Assembly (NCBI GenBank): GCA_030145425.1
Contig: JAQYVO010000007.1
Coordinates: 1-54,806, forward strand
Source of the DNA: Chromatiales bacterium
GTDB lineage: Bacteria; Pseudomonadota; Gammaproteobacteria; Chromatiales; Chromatiaceae
Direction of reading: 5' to 3'
Length of the DNA stretch: 54,806 bases
Both the position numbers and the translations under genes were made by a program. The notes under the pieces were generated by a model that was not told the DNA's origin, ran no database searches, and was given only the letters and a program-made list of their open reading frames with translations. This document shows positions 35,785-43,453 of this stretch, one piece after another; within the stretch, counting starts at the first letter, position 1, and each line of letters begins with the position of its first letter.

Positions 35785-35850
35785 GTGAGTCTGCGGTTCC
35801 TGCCCTTATAGCGGCCCGATCGTGAAAGTCTGGAGATGCCTGTTACAAGA

Positions 35851-36489
35851 TTATTTCTTCTTTTTCTTAGCCTTTTTGTCCTTATCCTTATCCTTTGACT
35901 TTTTCGGTTTTTCGCCTGCCTTGTTACCCTTTCCTGTAATCCTGACTGAAACAAATTGCTCGGTATCTGTGTCGTAAAGGCCCTGGCGAATGTTTTCCCT
36001 GATTTCGTCATCGTCTGACACGGACCGGGCTGTACCGGGAGATAGTACCTTCAGAATGCGTGTCGCCGAGTCGGTCGTCCAGGGTTTGCCGTCCAGCGTC
36101 GGGATCTGTCGTTTGCTCAGTTTGGCAGCGAGTTCTTTTGGTGTGTAGGGTTTGCTGGCGAGCTTCTCAATGGCGTCGCGAATGGATTCGAAGTAGCTCC
36201 ATTGCCGCAGCGGAGCATCTGCCTTAAGCCCCCCATCCGATTTTTTCCGGGATTCGGGCGGTGGCTCTGGTGCATCGTACTGGTTGGCTGATATTGCGGT
36301 TTGCAGAGTCATTTTTTTTAGAATCCGCCGAACCGAATATTTGCTCCAGGCGGTGCCCGTCAGCGAAAGTACACCGTCCGCGTTCAGCCTGTCCGCGATG
36401 ACCTGCTGGGTCAGTCCGTTGCCGTCCGCATCCCGAAGCACGATGAGTTTCTCAAAGATTGGTCTGAGTGTCTCGATTGTCTGTGTCAT
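35851..36489 (-). CDS. Double recombinase-type wHTH protein with a lysine-rich tail, unknown
   Basis: A 212-residue protein with two related segments. Residues 27-58 (TQQVIADRLNADGVLSLTGT then WSKYSVRRIL) and 116-148 (TPKELAAKLSKRQIPTLDGK then WTTDSATRIL) share the pattern of a helix, a turn with an L.G..W box and an RIL helix. This resembles the helix-turn-helix of the serine-recombinase 'Recombinase' domain (IA..LN..G...G..W....V..IL). No resolvase catalytic domain is present. Residues 186-212 are almost all Lys, Asp, Ser and Gly, ending in five lysines, like histone-like DNA-binding tails. A DNA-binding or nucleoid role is inference. Confidence 0.7.
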   Translation of the reverse strand: MTQTIETLRPIFEKLIVLRDADGNGLTQQVIADRLNADGVLSLTGTAWSKYSVRRILKKMTLQTAISANQYDAPEPPPESRKKSDGGLKADAPLRQWSYFESIRDAIEKLASKPYTPKELAAKLSKRQIPTLDGKPWTTDSATRILKVLSPGTARSVSDDDEIRENIRQGLYDTDTEQFVSVRITGKGNKAGEKPKKSKDKDKDKKAKKKKK

Positions 36490-36614
36490 ATAATCTCTCT
36501 CATTCGATTTATTGTGTGGAAGAGCATTTCCGTGTGGGATTCTACCCCAAGGGGGCGCCGGTGTATCCGGGTCGCGCCCTGCAACTTACTGTATCCACAC
36601 TTGTCTCACCCCTC

Positions 36615-37388
36615 ATGACCAAAACGGGGTTGTTAATCAGGTTGTTGAAGCTACAGGGGCGCCTCCTATTGCTTCTCATGCTCTTGCTTCTTGGCCCCCT
36701 GGCTGTGCTGGGTTTCGGAGAACTGGATCTCAAAACTCATTGGAGCGCAGCAAGTCTGGAAAGCAGTTCTCAGTCGCCGCGGCCGGAAGCGTATGCTTCC
36801 GCGCTGGTCCAGGTCTACGGGGCACGGGCGTACAACTGGAGGGGCGCCTTCGGTATTCACACCTGGATCGCGACCAAGCGACAGGGCGCGAAACATTACA
36901 GCGTTTACCAGGTCGTGGGCTGGAATCTCTATAGGGGGCGCTCGGCAGTGTCCGTAAGCCGGCGGGGTCCCCCGGATTTCCTCTGGTACAACGCCAGGCC
37001 TGAACTGCTCGTGGAACACCATGGGAGCGGGGCGGAGGAGTTGATAGATCAGATAGAGGCGGCGGTGGCGGACTATCCCTTTCAGAACGAGTACCGCGTC
37101 TGGCCCGGACCCAACAGTAATACCTTCACGGCATTTGTGGCCCGCAGTGTTCCCGCGCTGGGGCTTGATCTGCCCCCCACCGCCATCGGAAAGGACTATT
37201 TGCCCTATGGCAAGTTATTTGATCAGACGCCGAGCGGCACCGGTTGGCAGGTATCGCTGAAGGGATTGTTGGGAATCAGTCTTGCCAGGGAAGAGGGGAT
37301 AGAATTTAACCTGCTCGGCCTTTCGGCAGGCATCGACGTAAACGACCTGGCACTGCGCCTGCCCGGATTCGGCCGGGTGGAATTCTGA
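36615..37388 (+). CDS. DUF3750 family membrane-anchored protein
   Basis: A 257-residue protein with an N-terminal hydrophobic helix (RLLLLLMLLLLGPLAVLGFG) and a DUF3750 domain: YASALVQVYGARAYNWRGAF, GIHTWIATKRQGAKHYSVYQ, VVGWNLYRGRSAVSVSRRGP, YRVWPGPNSNTFTAFVARSV and LPPTAIGKDYLP. The W.GPNSNTF.A block resembles papain-like NlpC/P60-related amidase folds, but the catalytic set is not clear to me. The ATG at 36615 is the best match for a signal anchor although no ribosome binding site is visible; the frame is open upstream. Confidence 0.82.
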   Translation: MTKTGLLIRLLKLQGRLLLLLMLLLLGPLAVLGFGELDLKTHWSAASLESSSQSPRPEAYASALVQVYGARAYNWRGAFGIHTWIATKRQGAKHYSVYQVVGWNLYRGRSAVSVSRRGPPDFLWYNARPELLVEHHGSGAEELIDQIEAAVADYPFQNEYRVWPGPNSNTFTAFVARSVPALGLDLPPTAIGKDYLPYGKLFDQTPSGTGWQVSLKGLLGISLAREEGIEFNLLGLSAGIDVNDLALRLPGFGRVEF

Positions 37389-37427
37389 CGATTGATCATA
37401 AGGTGCGAAGGCTAGTGCACCCCGCCG

Positions 37428-38369
37428 TCAGGTCTCCCGCAGTGCGGATTTTTTCCACCAGGGGTGGGTGGCCTCCGTGAACTCGTCCCAGCATACATCG
37501 AAACCATTCATCAGATAGTAGAACTGGCAGGTGCGCCAGCCCACCAGCGCGCCTGCGTATTCGAGCAGTTCATGATCACTGGTATCCTCCAGCAGCACCT
37601 CCAGGAGTTGATGCATGATGGATACGTCATTCATTACCCCGAGAATGTCCTGTATTCCCTTCAAGGATCCCACGAATTCCGATACCCCATTGAACAGGGG
37701 CTGAAAAAAATCAGCGGCATAGCGGAGCTTCTTGCACTCGATACGAAGCCGGTGCATCTGTTCCGGGGACTTTCGGTCTATACGGCTGCCCGCCTTCAGA
37801 ACCACACGCTCCTGTTTGTCCAGAAGATTTCTGGCGAACTGGACCAGGCCCATCTGCTGGTTATGCCGCTCCTTTTCTTCCAGCTCATCCTTTTCCCATC
37901 CCCGCTCCAGGGCCCAGTTCATGAAATCGTTCTTGAAGTGTGCGTAGCGCTCACTCTCCAACATGGCGCATACCTGTTCCTTATATGCCTTTTCCCGGTG
38001 TGCCCGGGCGAGCGTCATCAGTTTCTTTTCCCCTTTGAACGGAAACTTGCCCTCAATGGCACTCAGACCCTCATCAATGAAGACGTCGAGATCCCTGGCC
38101 AGTCCCAGCTGCCCGGATACCCACTGGAGTTCCTTGCGCCAGGTTTTCGTGACGTTTTTGGGAATCGCAGGCCTGAACAATGTGATTGCAGATCGGACTC
38201 TGCGCAGGGAGACCCTGACCTGATGAACACCCTCGATATCTTCCCAGGAGTGGGCTGTCTGCTCCCACTGCAGCATATAATCTAAATTGTGCTGCAGGAT
38301 CGTGGCAAAAGCCTCGCTGGCAGTTTGCCCGGGATATATGGGTGCAGGTGTTTTTGATTTCGTAGGCAT
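37428..38369 (-). CDS. CHAD-domain protein
   Basis: A 313-residue alpha-helical protein filled by one CHAD domain: the N-terminal half with VHQVRVSLRRVRSAITLFRP and GQLGLARDLDVFIDE, the C-terminal half with MHRLRIECKKLRYAADFFQP and LKGIQDILGVMNDVSI. Conserved basic residues and histidines line the predicted cavity. CHAD domains bind polyphosphate and associate with polyphosphate granules in bacteria that have them. No CYTH triphosphatase domain is fused here. A PPK2 gene occurs elsewhere in the window. The ATG at 38369 follows AGGAAA at good spacing. Confidence 0.93.
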   Translation of the reverse strand: MPTKSKTPAPIYPGQTASEAFATILQHNLDYMLQWEQTAHSWEDIEGVHQVRVSLRRVRSAITLFRPAIPKNVTKTWRKELQWVSGQLGLARDLDVFIDEGLSAIEGKFPFKGEKKLMTLARAHREKAYKEQVCAMLESERYAHFKNDFMNWALERGWEKDELEEKERHNQQMGLVQFARNLLDKQERVVLKAGSRIDRKSPEQMHRLRIECKKLRYAADFFQPLFNGVSEFVGSLKGIQDILGVMNDVSIMHQLLEVLLEDTSDHELLEYAGALVGWRTCQFYYLMNGFDVCWDEFTEATHPWWKKSALRET

Positions 38370-38435
38370 TTGGGTTTCCTGGGTCAAATTAAGGTGGATA
38401 GCCGCCATCGAGCGATCACTGAGTAAAGTTATCTA

Positions 38436-39389
38436 CTAGGTCAACCTTCTCAGCAGTTGATACCTGGGCCTCTGGGCCAAGGGGGCCAGGAAATAGGGTG
38501 CGACGGCATCGATATCGGTGGCAATGACCCCCAATTCGGCCAGGCCGTCATTTGTACACACCGAATCCACCTGCAGGGAGAGATAGTTGTCATAGGTGAA
38601 GGGTCGCCCCGGCATCATCCCCATCACTTTGGCCTGCAGTCGGGACAGTGTGTCATTAAGGCCAATGATCTGTTTCCTGATGCCCGCGTGCCTGGCCGTG
38701 TACTCCACCAGTTCCTTCAGGCTGAAGCTCCTTGGTCCGCACAGTTGATAGTGCTTTCCCCAGGTCTTCCTTTCGTTGATTGAATCTGCAAATGCCGCCG
38801 CTACATCCCCCACGTAGACGGGTGAAAATCTGGCATCCGGGCAGGCCAGGGGAAACGGGCCCGGCACTGTTTTCAACAGGCCCGCGAATCGATTGAAGAA
38901 ACTGTCGTCGGGCCCGAAGATGACCGAGGGTCGAAAACTGGTTACCTTGATCTGGGGTTGGCCCAGCGTGTGGGTGCGGTTTTCCGCCTCCCCTTTGGTC
39001 TTGAGGTAAACGGATGGGCCATTGGCCTCGTTGGCGTTGAGTGCACTCATGTGCAGCAATCGGTCGATTCCGGTGTCCTTGCAGGCATCCACCACCCGGT
39101 TGCCAAGTTCTATATGTATTTTCTTGAAATGTTCCTTTGCCCCGGATTCGTTGAGAATACCCACCAGATTGATGACGGCCTGGGTACCCTGAATCGCTGA
39201 TTCCAATTGTCCGGGTTCAAACGGATCGGCCTCCACCAGCGTCACACCGCCGCCGGCCTGAATCGCCCTGTGACGATGCAGGTTCCGGGTAACGACTCTG
39301 CACTCCAGACCGCAAGCCACCAGCCGGGCAGTCAGATGACGGCCTACGAAACCGCTCCCGCCCAATATCGAAACGCTGTCAATGCCCAC
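38436..39389 (-). CDS. Complex I NDUFA9-type NAD(P)-binding SDR
   Basis: A 317-residue atypical short-chain dehydrogenase/epimerase. The Rossmann motif ILGGSGFVGRHLTARLVA is at the N-terminus, followed by VINLVGILNESG, LLHMSALNANEANGPSVYLK (active-site Tyr and Lys spaced YLKTK), VTSFRPSVIFGPDDSFFNRF and FSPVYVGDVAAAFADSI. These blocks match the bacterial relatives of the complex I accessory subunit NDUFA9. In bacteria the role is unknown; nuo genes are not in the window. A copy of the GTACTCCGTCAATATCAC repeat lies directly upstream. Confidence 0.9.
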   Translation of the reverse strand: MGIDSVSILGGSGFVGRHLTARLVACGLECRVVTRNLHRHRAIQAGGGVTLVEADPFEPGQLESAIQGTQAVINLVGILNESGAKEHFKKIHIELGNRVVDACKDTGIDRLLHMSALNANEANGPSVYLKTKGEAENRTHTLGQPQIKVTSFRPSVIFGPDDSFFNRFAGLLKTVPGPFPLACPDARFSPVYVGDVAAAFADSINERKTWGKHYQLCGPRSFSLKELVEYTARHAGIRKQIIGLNDTLSRLQAKVMGMMPGRPFTYDNYLSLQVDSVCTNDGLAELGVIATDIDAVAPYFLAPLAQRPRYQLLRRLT

Positions 39390-39406
39390 GCGCCGGTCCT
39401 CCGCCC

Positions 39407-39432
39407 GTACTCCGTCAATATCACCTTAAAGC
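39407..39432. repeat. Second, degenerate copy of the GTACTCCGTCAA repeat
   Basis: GTACTCCGTCAATATCAC is identical to 35751-35768 (left arm and loop of the 15-bp-arm palindrome). The right arm (TTAAAGCAGTAC) has decayed but still pairs partly with the left. It sits 18 bp upstream of the NDUFA9-type gene. Confidence 0.7.
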
Positions 39433-39580
39433 AGTACTAAATCTCTGCTCGAATTGCTGCAATCTACCTTATCTTTAATTTGATCATTGTGACAGACCCA
39501 CCTGCAAGGCTTGGTCGCTGTTCCCGCAAACACAGGAGTGGGCCGGCCTACTGCATCCCGCGGCCAGACGCCTGCCCGGG

Positions 39581-40204
39581 TCAATCCACCCGTCTGAACA
39601 ACAGATATCCCGAATCGCCCCGTAGCACCAGTTTTCCCTGGTGCACTGCATACTCGTACATTCTGGATATTCCTGTATCCGGGTTCAGCATGATGAGTCG
39701 CCCTTGCTCCGGCAGTGAGATCTGTCCTTCCCGATAGGTGTTCCGGTTTTGTTGAATGCGGAACCAGCCGTTGTCAACGGAAAGTATCTCACCGTTCCGC
39801 CCCTGCCAATGTCCGTCGAGGGGTGCGGTGGCGCTGGGAGGGTGTTGACCGTACGGGACAACACCCCACCAGTTCTGGGGTGACCCGGGCATATAGCCCT
39901 GATTCCAGGGCGACATCCCTTCCATACCCCAGGGTGTGTATCCGCCACCCCACGGAGCACCGCCCGTAATCGGACCGCCCCGTGATTCAAACTGTCCGCT
40001 GCCGCTTCTTTTCTGGTACTCGGAAGAAAAGGCGTCCATCACATCGAACATGGATCTCGCCATGGATTTATAACGGTTTGCGCTGCCTTGCTCCGCCCAG
40101 GCAACGGGGCAGCAGCATACCAGCAGGAGAACGACCTTCAAAAGGAGTTGGAGCCCATAGGACCGCCTTGTCGACTCAATCGAACTCGACATCGATATCT
40201 CCAA
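39581..40204 (-). CDS. Secreted Gly/Pro/Trp/Met-rich protein, unknown
   Basis: A 207-residue protein I do not recognise. It has a signal peptide (LQLLLKVVLLLVCCCPVAWA, cut before EQ), a low-complexity middle part (about 70-125) rich in Gly, Pro, Trp, Met and Tyr (WGGGYTPWGMEGMSPWNQGY) and a C-terminal folded-looking segment (LDGHWQGRNGEILSVDNGWF, then MYEYAVHQGKLVLRGDSGYL) with alternating hydrophobics suggesting a small beta barrel. ATG at 40204 or 40192 could start it. No clear operon partner. Confidence 0.65.
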   Translation of the reverse strand: MEISMSSSIESTRRSYGLQLLLKVVLLLVCCCPVAWAEQGSANRYKSMARSMFDVMDAFSSEYQKRSGSGQFESRGGPITGGAPWGGGYTPWGMEGMSPWNQGYMPGSPQNWWGVVPYGQHPPSATAPLDGHWQGRNGEILSVDNGWFRIQQNRNTYREGQISLPEQGRLIMLNPDTGISRMYEYAVHQGKLVLRGDSGYLLFRRVD

Positions 40205-40544
40205 CCCATGCCGTATCAGTCAACACCCGTTCATGTCCGGTAGGAAACCGATTCGTCGGAGGGGGATTCATTGTCAGCCGGTCACGCCTGGATTTTTGTG
40301 GACAAAACTCATTATCTTATGAAAACCTCTCCGTGATGCTGCTACACACCGTATTTTCGGTTCTCCTTGGGGTAGTTTCAAGACCTCCGGAGGACCTGTT
40401 ACCATCCCTAAAAGCTTGCCAGTCGGGCTGGATGGTGGTTAGCTATGAAATCAGGTGCCAAAGCGGCGGAAGTTGAAGTTTCCAGGAAGGCAGTTTAGCG
40501 CCTGATAATATAGTAAAAAAGTCGATAAGTCTGATGGTACAACA
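40205..40544. other. Gene-free region upstream of rsd
   Basis: A 340-bp divergent spacer without a plausible gene. It must contain the rsd promoter; TAATATAGT near 40510 is a weak -10-like match. A short CCTCCGGAGG palindrome occurs near 40385. No tRNA or repeat-family member was seen. Confidence 0.45.
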
Positions 40545-40985
40545 ATGAATAAAGAAGAAGTCTCTGAACGGCGAAACCGCACCAAGAATATGGTCGACAA
40601 ATGGTTGGAGGAGCGTCAGCAGATGCTGGTGCTCTATTGCCAGCTCGCCGGCCTTGAACCCTATACACCGGATAGATCGAATACCCAATTGTTACGTGAT
40701 TTCTGCCAGGTGCTGGTGGACTACATAGCTTTTGGTCATTTCGAGGTCTACGATCGCATCAGTCGTGGAGATGAGCGCCGTTTCCAGGTGCAGCAGGTAG
40801 CGGAAGACGTCTATCCAAGAGTATTGGAAGTAACGGATCTTGCGGTAACCTTCAACGATAAATACGATTCCACAGAACATGAAGTGGGGCTCGATGATCT
40901 GGATAAAGACCTTTCGAAACTGGGGGCGGAACTGGCCACTCGGATCGAGATGGAAGATCGCGTAATTGGTGCCCTGCTGCACTAA
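40545..40985 (+). CDS. rsd: Anti-sigma-70 factor Rsd/AlgQ
   Basis: A 146-residue all-helical regulator that binds region 4 of the housekeeping sigma factor (and SpoT or HPr in some bacteria), shifting polymerase to alternative sigmas. Conserved segments: ERRNRTKNMVDKWLEERQQM, LVLYCQLAGLEPYT, LRDFCQVLVDYIAFGHFEVY and YDSTEHEVGLDDLDKDLSKL. The length is slightly below that of E. coli Rsd. The large cyclase-like gene starts 44 bp downstream on the same strand, with a degenerate palindromic-repeat core in the gap, so co-transcription is plausible. Confidence 0.93.
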   Translation: MNKEEVSERRNRTKNMVDKWLEERQQMLVLYCQLAGLEPYTPDRSNTQLLRDFCQVLVDYIAFGHFEVYDRISRGDERRFQVQQVAEDVYPRVLEVTDLAVTFNDKYDSTEHEVGLDDLDKDLSKLGAELATRIEMEDRVIGALLH

Positions 40986-41009
40986 ATATGCAGATATCCG
41001 CATAGCGCT
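40986..41009. repeat. Degenerate core of the 48-bp palindromic repeat
   Basis: ATGCAGATATCCGCATAG matches the palindrome core ATGCGGATATCCGCATAG at 17 of 18 bases, while the outer arms have diverged. It fills the gap between the rsd stop and the next gene. Confidence 0.55.
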
Positions 41010-41029
41010 ACCAAGTCCTGAGATTTCCC

Positions 41030-43453
41030 ATGTTCCAAAAGCTGACCAGACGCATTCCATGGGAGCCAGACCGGGGGCAATTCCTTGCCCCACTCCATTT
41101 CGCACCCTCCTGTGAATTGCAGATCCACCTTTTTCCCAAGGGGGTGGACAATGCCCGGATAGATGTCGCCCTGAGCCCCGAGTTCACGGGCCGGGCAAAG
41201 GTATTCGCCAGGCGTTCACTTCTGCATGACATATCGGAAAATTACTGGGGCAGGCGCGTTCCTGCGCCGGGTATCTCAGAGATCCGCTCGGTTCAGGAAT
41301 CGTATACGGGCATGATGGAAGTGGCGGTTGACCGCAGCCGAAAGCGTGCGGGATCGGAGCAGATACAACTGCTGCAGCTGGCTGCAATAAAGTTCATGCT
41401 GTATCTGGTGGATGGTGAATTGGATCGGTTGCACACTCAGATACGGCAGTCTCGTGATCTCAACAACACACAGTCCGAGGGCCGCTCTGTAGAACTCCAC
41501 GAGCGACTGGTTGTACTCGCCAAAGAGGAACCTGTAATACGCCACCGTCTGACCCGCAGGATGTTCGGGATCCTGCTGAAACTCGAGGACGTTCATCTCA
41601 GCAAACTCAGGCAGTCGGTCGTCGGCGATGCATGGCCGCTGTCGAAAGAGATACTGAGCAATCCTATGCTGCGGCTGCCTTCGCTGCGGGCAGATGAGCA
41701 GTTGATGCAGTACTACACGCTGGCATTCAATGACCCGGATGACCGGAAACTTTTCGATCAGGTCAACAGGCTGGTCGTGGGATTGTTTGAGAAGTACGTC
41801 CCTGACTGTGTGAAACCTGTTTCGGAACAGGCTGCAAGGAAGGCTTTTTCCCGCAATGATACGTCCGCGGCAGTAATGAAGAAGCAGCGAAACCAGGGGG
41901 TATTGCCTGGCTTGGTCGAAGTTGAGCAACTGCTCGACGGTTCACTGCAACCCCAGGAGTACGAGCAGAATGTCTCTTGCTGGCTGGATTACCCGGCCAA
42001 CATGGAACAGGTGCTCTTTTCACCGAATGCACATGCTCGAAAAGAACCCAGTGCGGCGCATCCTGCTTTCGATCACTGGCCCGAGTACCGCCAGCGTCTG
42101 CTCCAAAAGCTGTTCAGAGAGCTGGAAAGAAAAGGACTGGAAGGCAGAGTCCTGGCCTTTCACGCAGCACCTTCCGTTTATCGGGAGCTGGCGGGTCGCG
42201 TACCCGTTCGATTGATCTGCCAGTATCTCGGAGGTGCGATTCACCGGCGCGACCTGCAGCGGCGCTTGTCCGGTACTCAACCGCCCGGCGAGTTGTCACG
42301 TTTGATCAAGGTATTACATACCAAGCTTCAAGGCATCAAGCGCACCGAGGTACGGGTCAAACGAAAAATAGTTTTGCGTTTTCTGATTGATTTCACCCTG
42401 TTCAGGCGTGACCTGAAGTTGGCCTATGGTGTGTATAAGGCTTTCAACGGCATCCGGCTGCTCACCAGTATCAGGGATATCGAGCTGTCCCACAGGAACG
42501 GGACGTTGCAGGAATTTGTGCTCCGTCAGGAGTTGATACCCAGGAAGCACGAGATCCGAAACCATGTGGTTATTAAGGCGGATCTGCGGGGTTCAACCCG
42601 CATCACACAGAAGCTGCTCGACAAAAGTCTGAATCCGGCCTCCCATTTCAGCTTGAATTTTTTCCGCCCGATCAACAAGCTGTTGGCCAACTATGGTGCA
42701 AGGAAGGTCTTTGTCGAAGGGGATGCCGTGATCCTCAGTGTCTTGGAATATGAGGGCATACCTTTCCAGTGGCTCTGTGTTTCCCACGCCTGCGGTCTGT
42801 CCCGGGAGATTCTGCGGGTAGTGGATGCCCAGAACGTGCAGAATCGGAAGAACGATCTGCCGGAACTCGAGGTGGGTTTGGGTATCGCTTTCAGCGATCA
42901 GGCCCCTGCCTTCCTCTATGACGAGGATAAAGAGATCATGATTTCTCCCGCCATCAACCTGGCGGACCGGCTCTCCTCCTGTTCTCCCCTGCTGCGCCGG
43001 CCGGGAATCGGCAACCGAAAGAAACAGGATGTGGAGGTCGTGGTATCAAAAAGCGGGATGACGGGGGGGTACCTGCGCTACAACGTAAACGGTATCGAGC
43101 TCGATACCGCCGCTTTCGAGAAGCTGAGATCGGAGATTAATCTGACGGTTCTGGATTGCGACGGTTTAACCGGCCTTCCCGAGGGTCGTTACCATGCCGG
43201 GCGTTATCCGGATCTGGAAGGAGGTATCCAGTGGCTGTTGATAAGGCAGGCTCCAGTCAGGGTATGGGACCAGGAGAAGGGGGATGTGGGGCGACAGTGT
43301 GGCGACAACTTCTATCAGGTTGTCACCGACAGCGTTCTGATCGACAGACTGACGGGAACACAGAAGGATTACCGTCAGCCCCGGTCCTCAGTACAGGGTG
43401 AACCGCTGTTTCGGGACAACACACAGGCTATAAAGCGGCACGTGACGTCTTAA
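41030..43453 (+). CDS. Large protein with a divergent class III nucleotidyl-cyclase-like domain
   Basis: An 807-residue cytoplasmic protein without signal or membrane helices. Residues 1 to about 510 are unassigned, mostly helical and rich in Arg, Leu and Glu. From about 512 to 660 the layout is that of a class III adenylate/guanylate cyclase homology domain: HVVIKADLRGSTRITQKLLD with a metal-type Asp518, NFFRPINKLLANYGARKVFV leading to EGDAVILSVLEYEG with the second Asp565, then GLGIAFSDQAP and ISPAINLADRLSSCSPL with the Asn643/Arg647 pair typical of the transition-state site. The usual base-recognition Lys and Asp positions are not conserved. About 150 residues of unassigned sequence follow. 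It overlaps the convergent slt by 26 bp and follows rsd. Catalytic activity and second messenger are inference. Confidence 0.7.
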   Translation: MFQKLTRRIPWEPDRGQFLAPLHFAPSCELQIHLFPKGVDNARIDVALSPEFTGRAKVFARRSLLHDISENYWGRRVPAPGISEIRSVQESYTGMMEVAVDRSRKRAGSEQIQLLQLAAIKFMLYLVDGELDRLHTQIRQSRDLNNTQSEGRSVELHERLVVLAKEEPVIRHRLTRRMFGILLKLEDVHLSKLRQSVVGDAWPLSKEILSNPMLRLPSLRADEQLMQYYTLAFNDPDDRKLFDQVNRLVVGLFEKYVPDCVKPVSEQAARKAFSRNDTSAAVMKKQRNQGVLPGLVEVEQLLDGSLQPQEYEQNVSCWLDYPANMEQVLFSPNAHARKEPSAAHPAFDHWPEYRQRLLQKLFRELERKGLEGRVLAFHAAPSVYRELAGRVPVRLICQYLGGAIHRRDLQRRLSGTQPPGELSRLIKVLHTKLQGIKRTEVRVKRKIVLRFLIDFTLFRRDLKLAYGVYKAFNGIRLLTSIRDIELSHRNGTLQEFVLRQELIPRKHEIRNHVVIKADLRGSTRITQKLLDKSLNPASHFSLNFFRPINKLLANYGARKVFVEGDAVILSVLEYEGIPFQWLCVSHACGLSREILRVVDAQNVQNRKNDLPELEVGLGIAFSDQAPAFLYDEDKEIMISPAINLADRLSSCSPLLRRPGIGNRKKQDVEVVVSKSGMTGGYLRYNVNGIELDTAAFEKLRSEINLTVLDCDGLTGLPEGRYHAGRYPDLEGGIQWLLIRQAPVRVWDQEKGDVGRQCGDNFYQVVTDSVLIDRLTGTQKDYRQPRSSVQGEPLFRDNTQAIKRHVTS

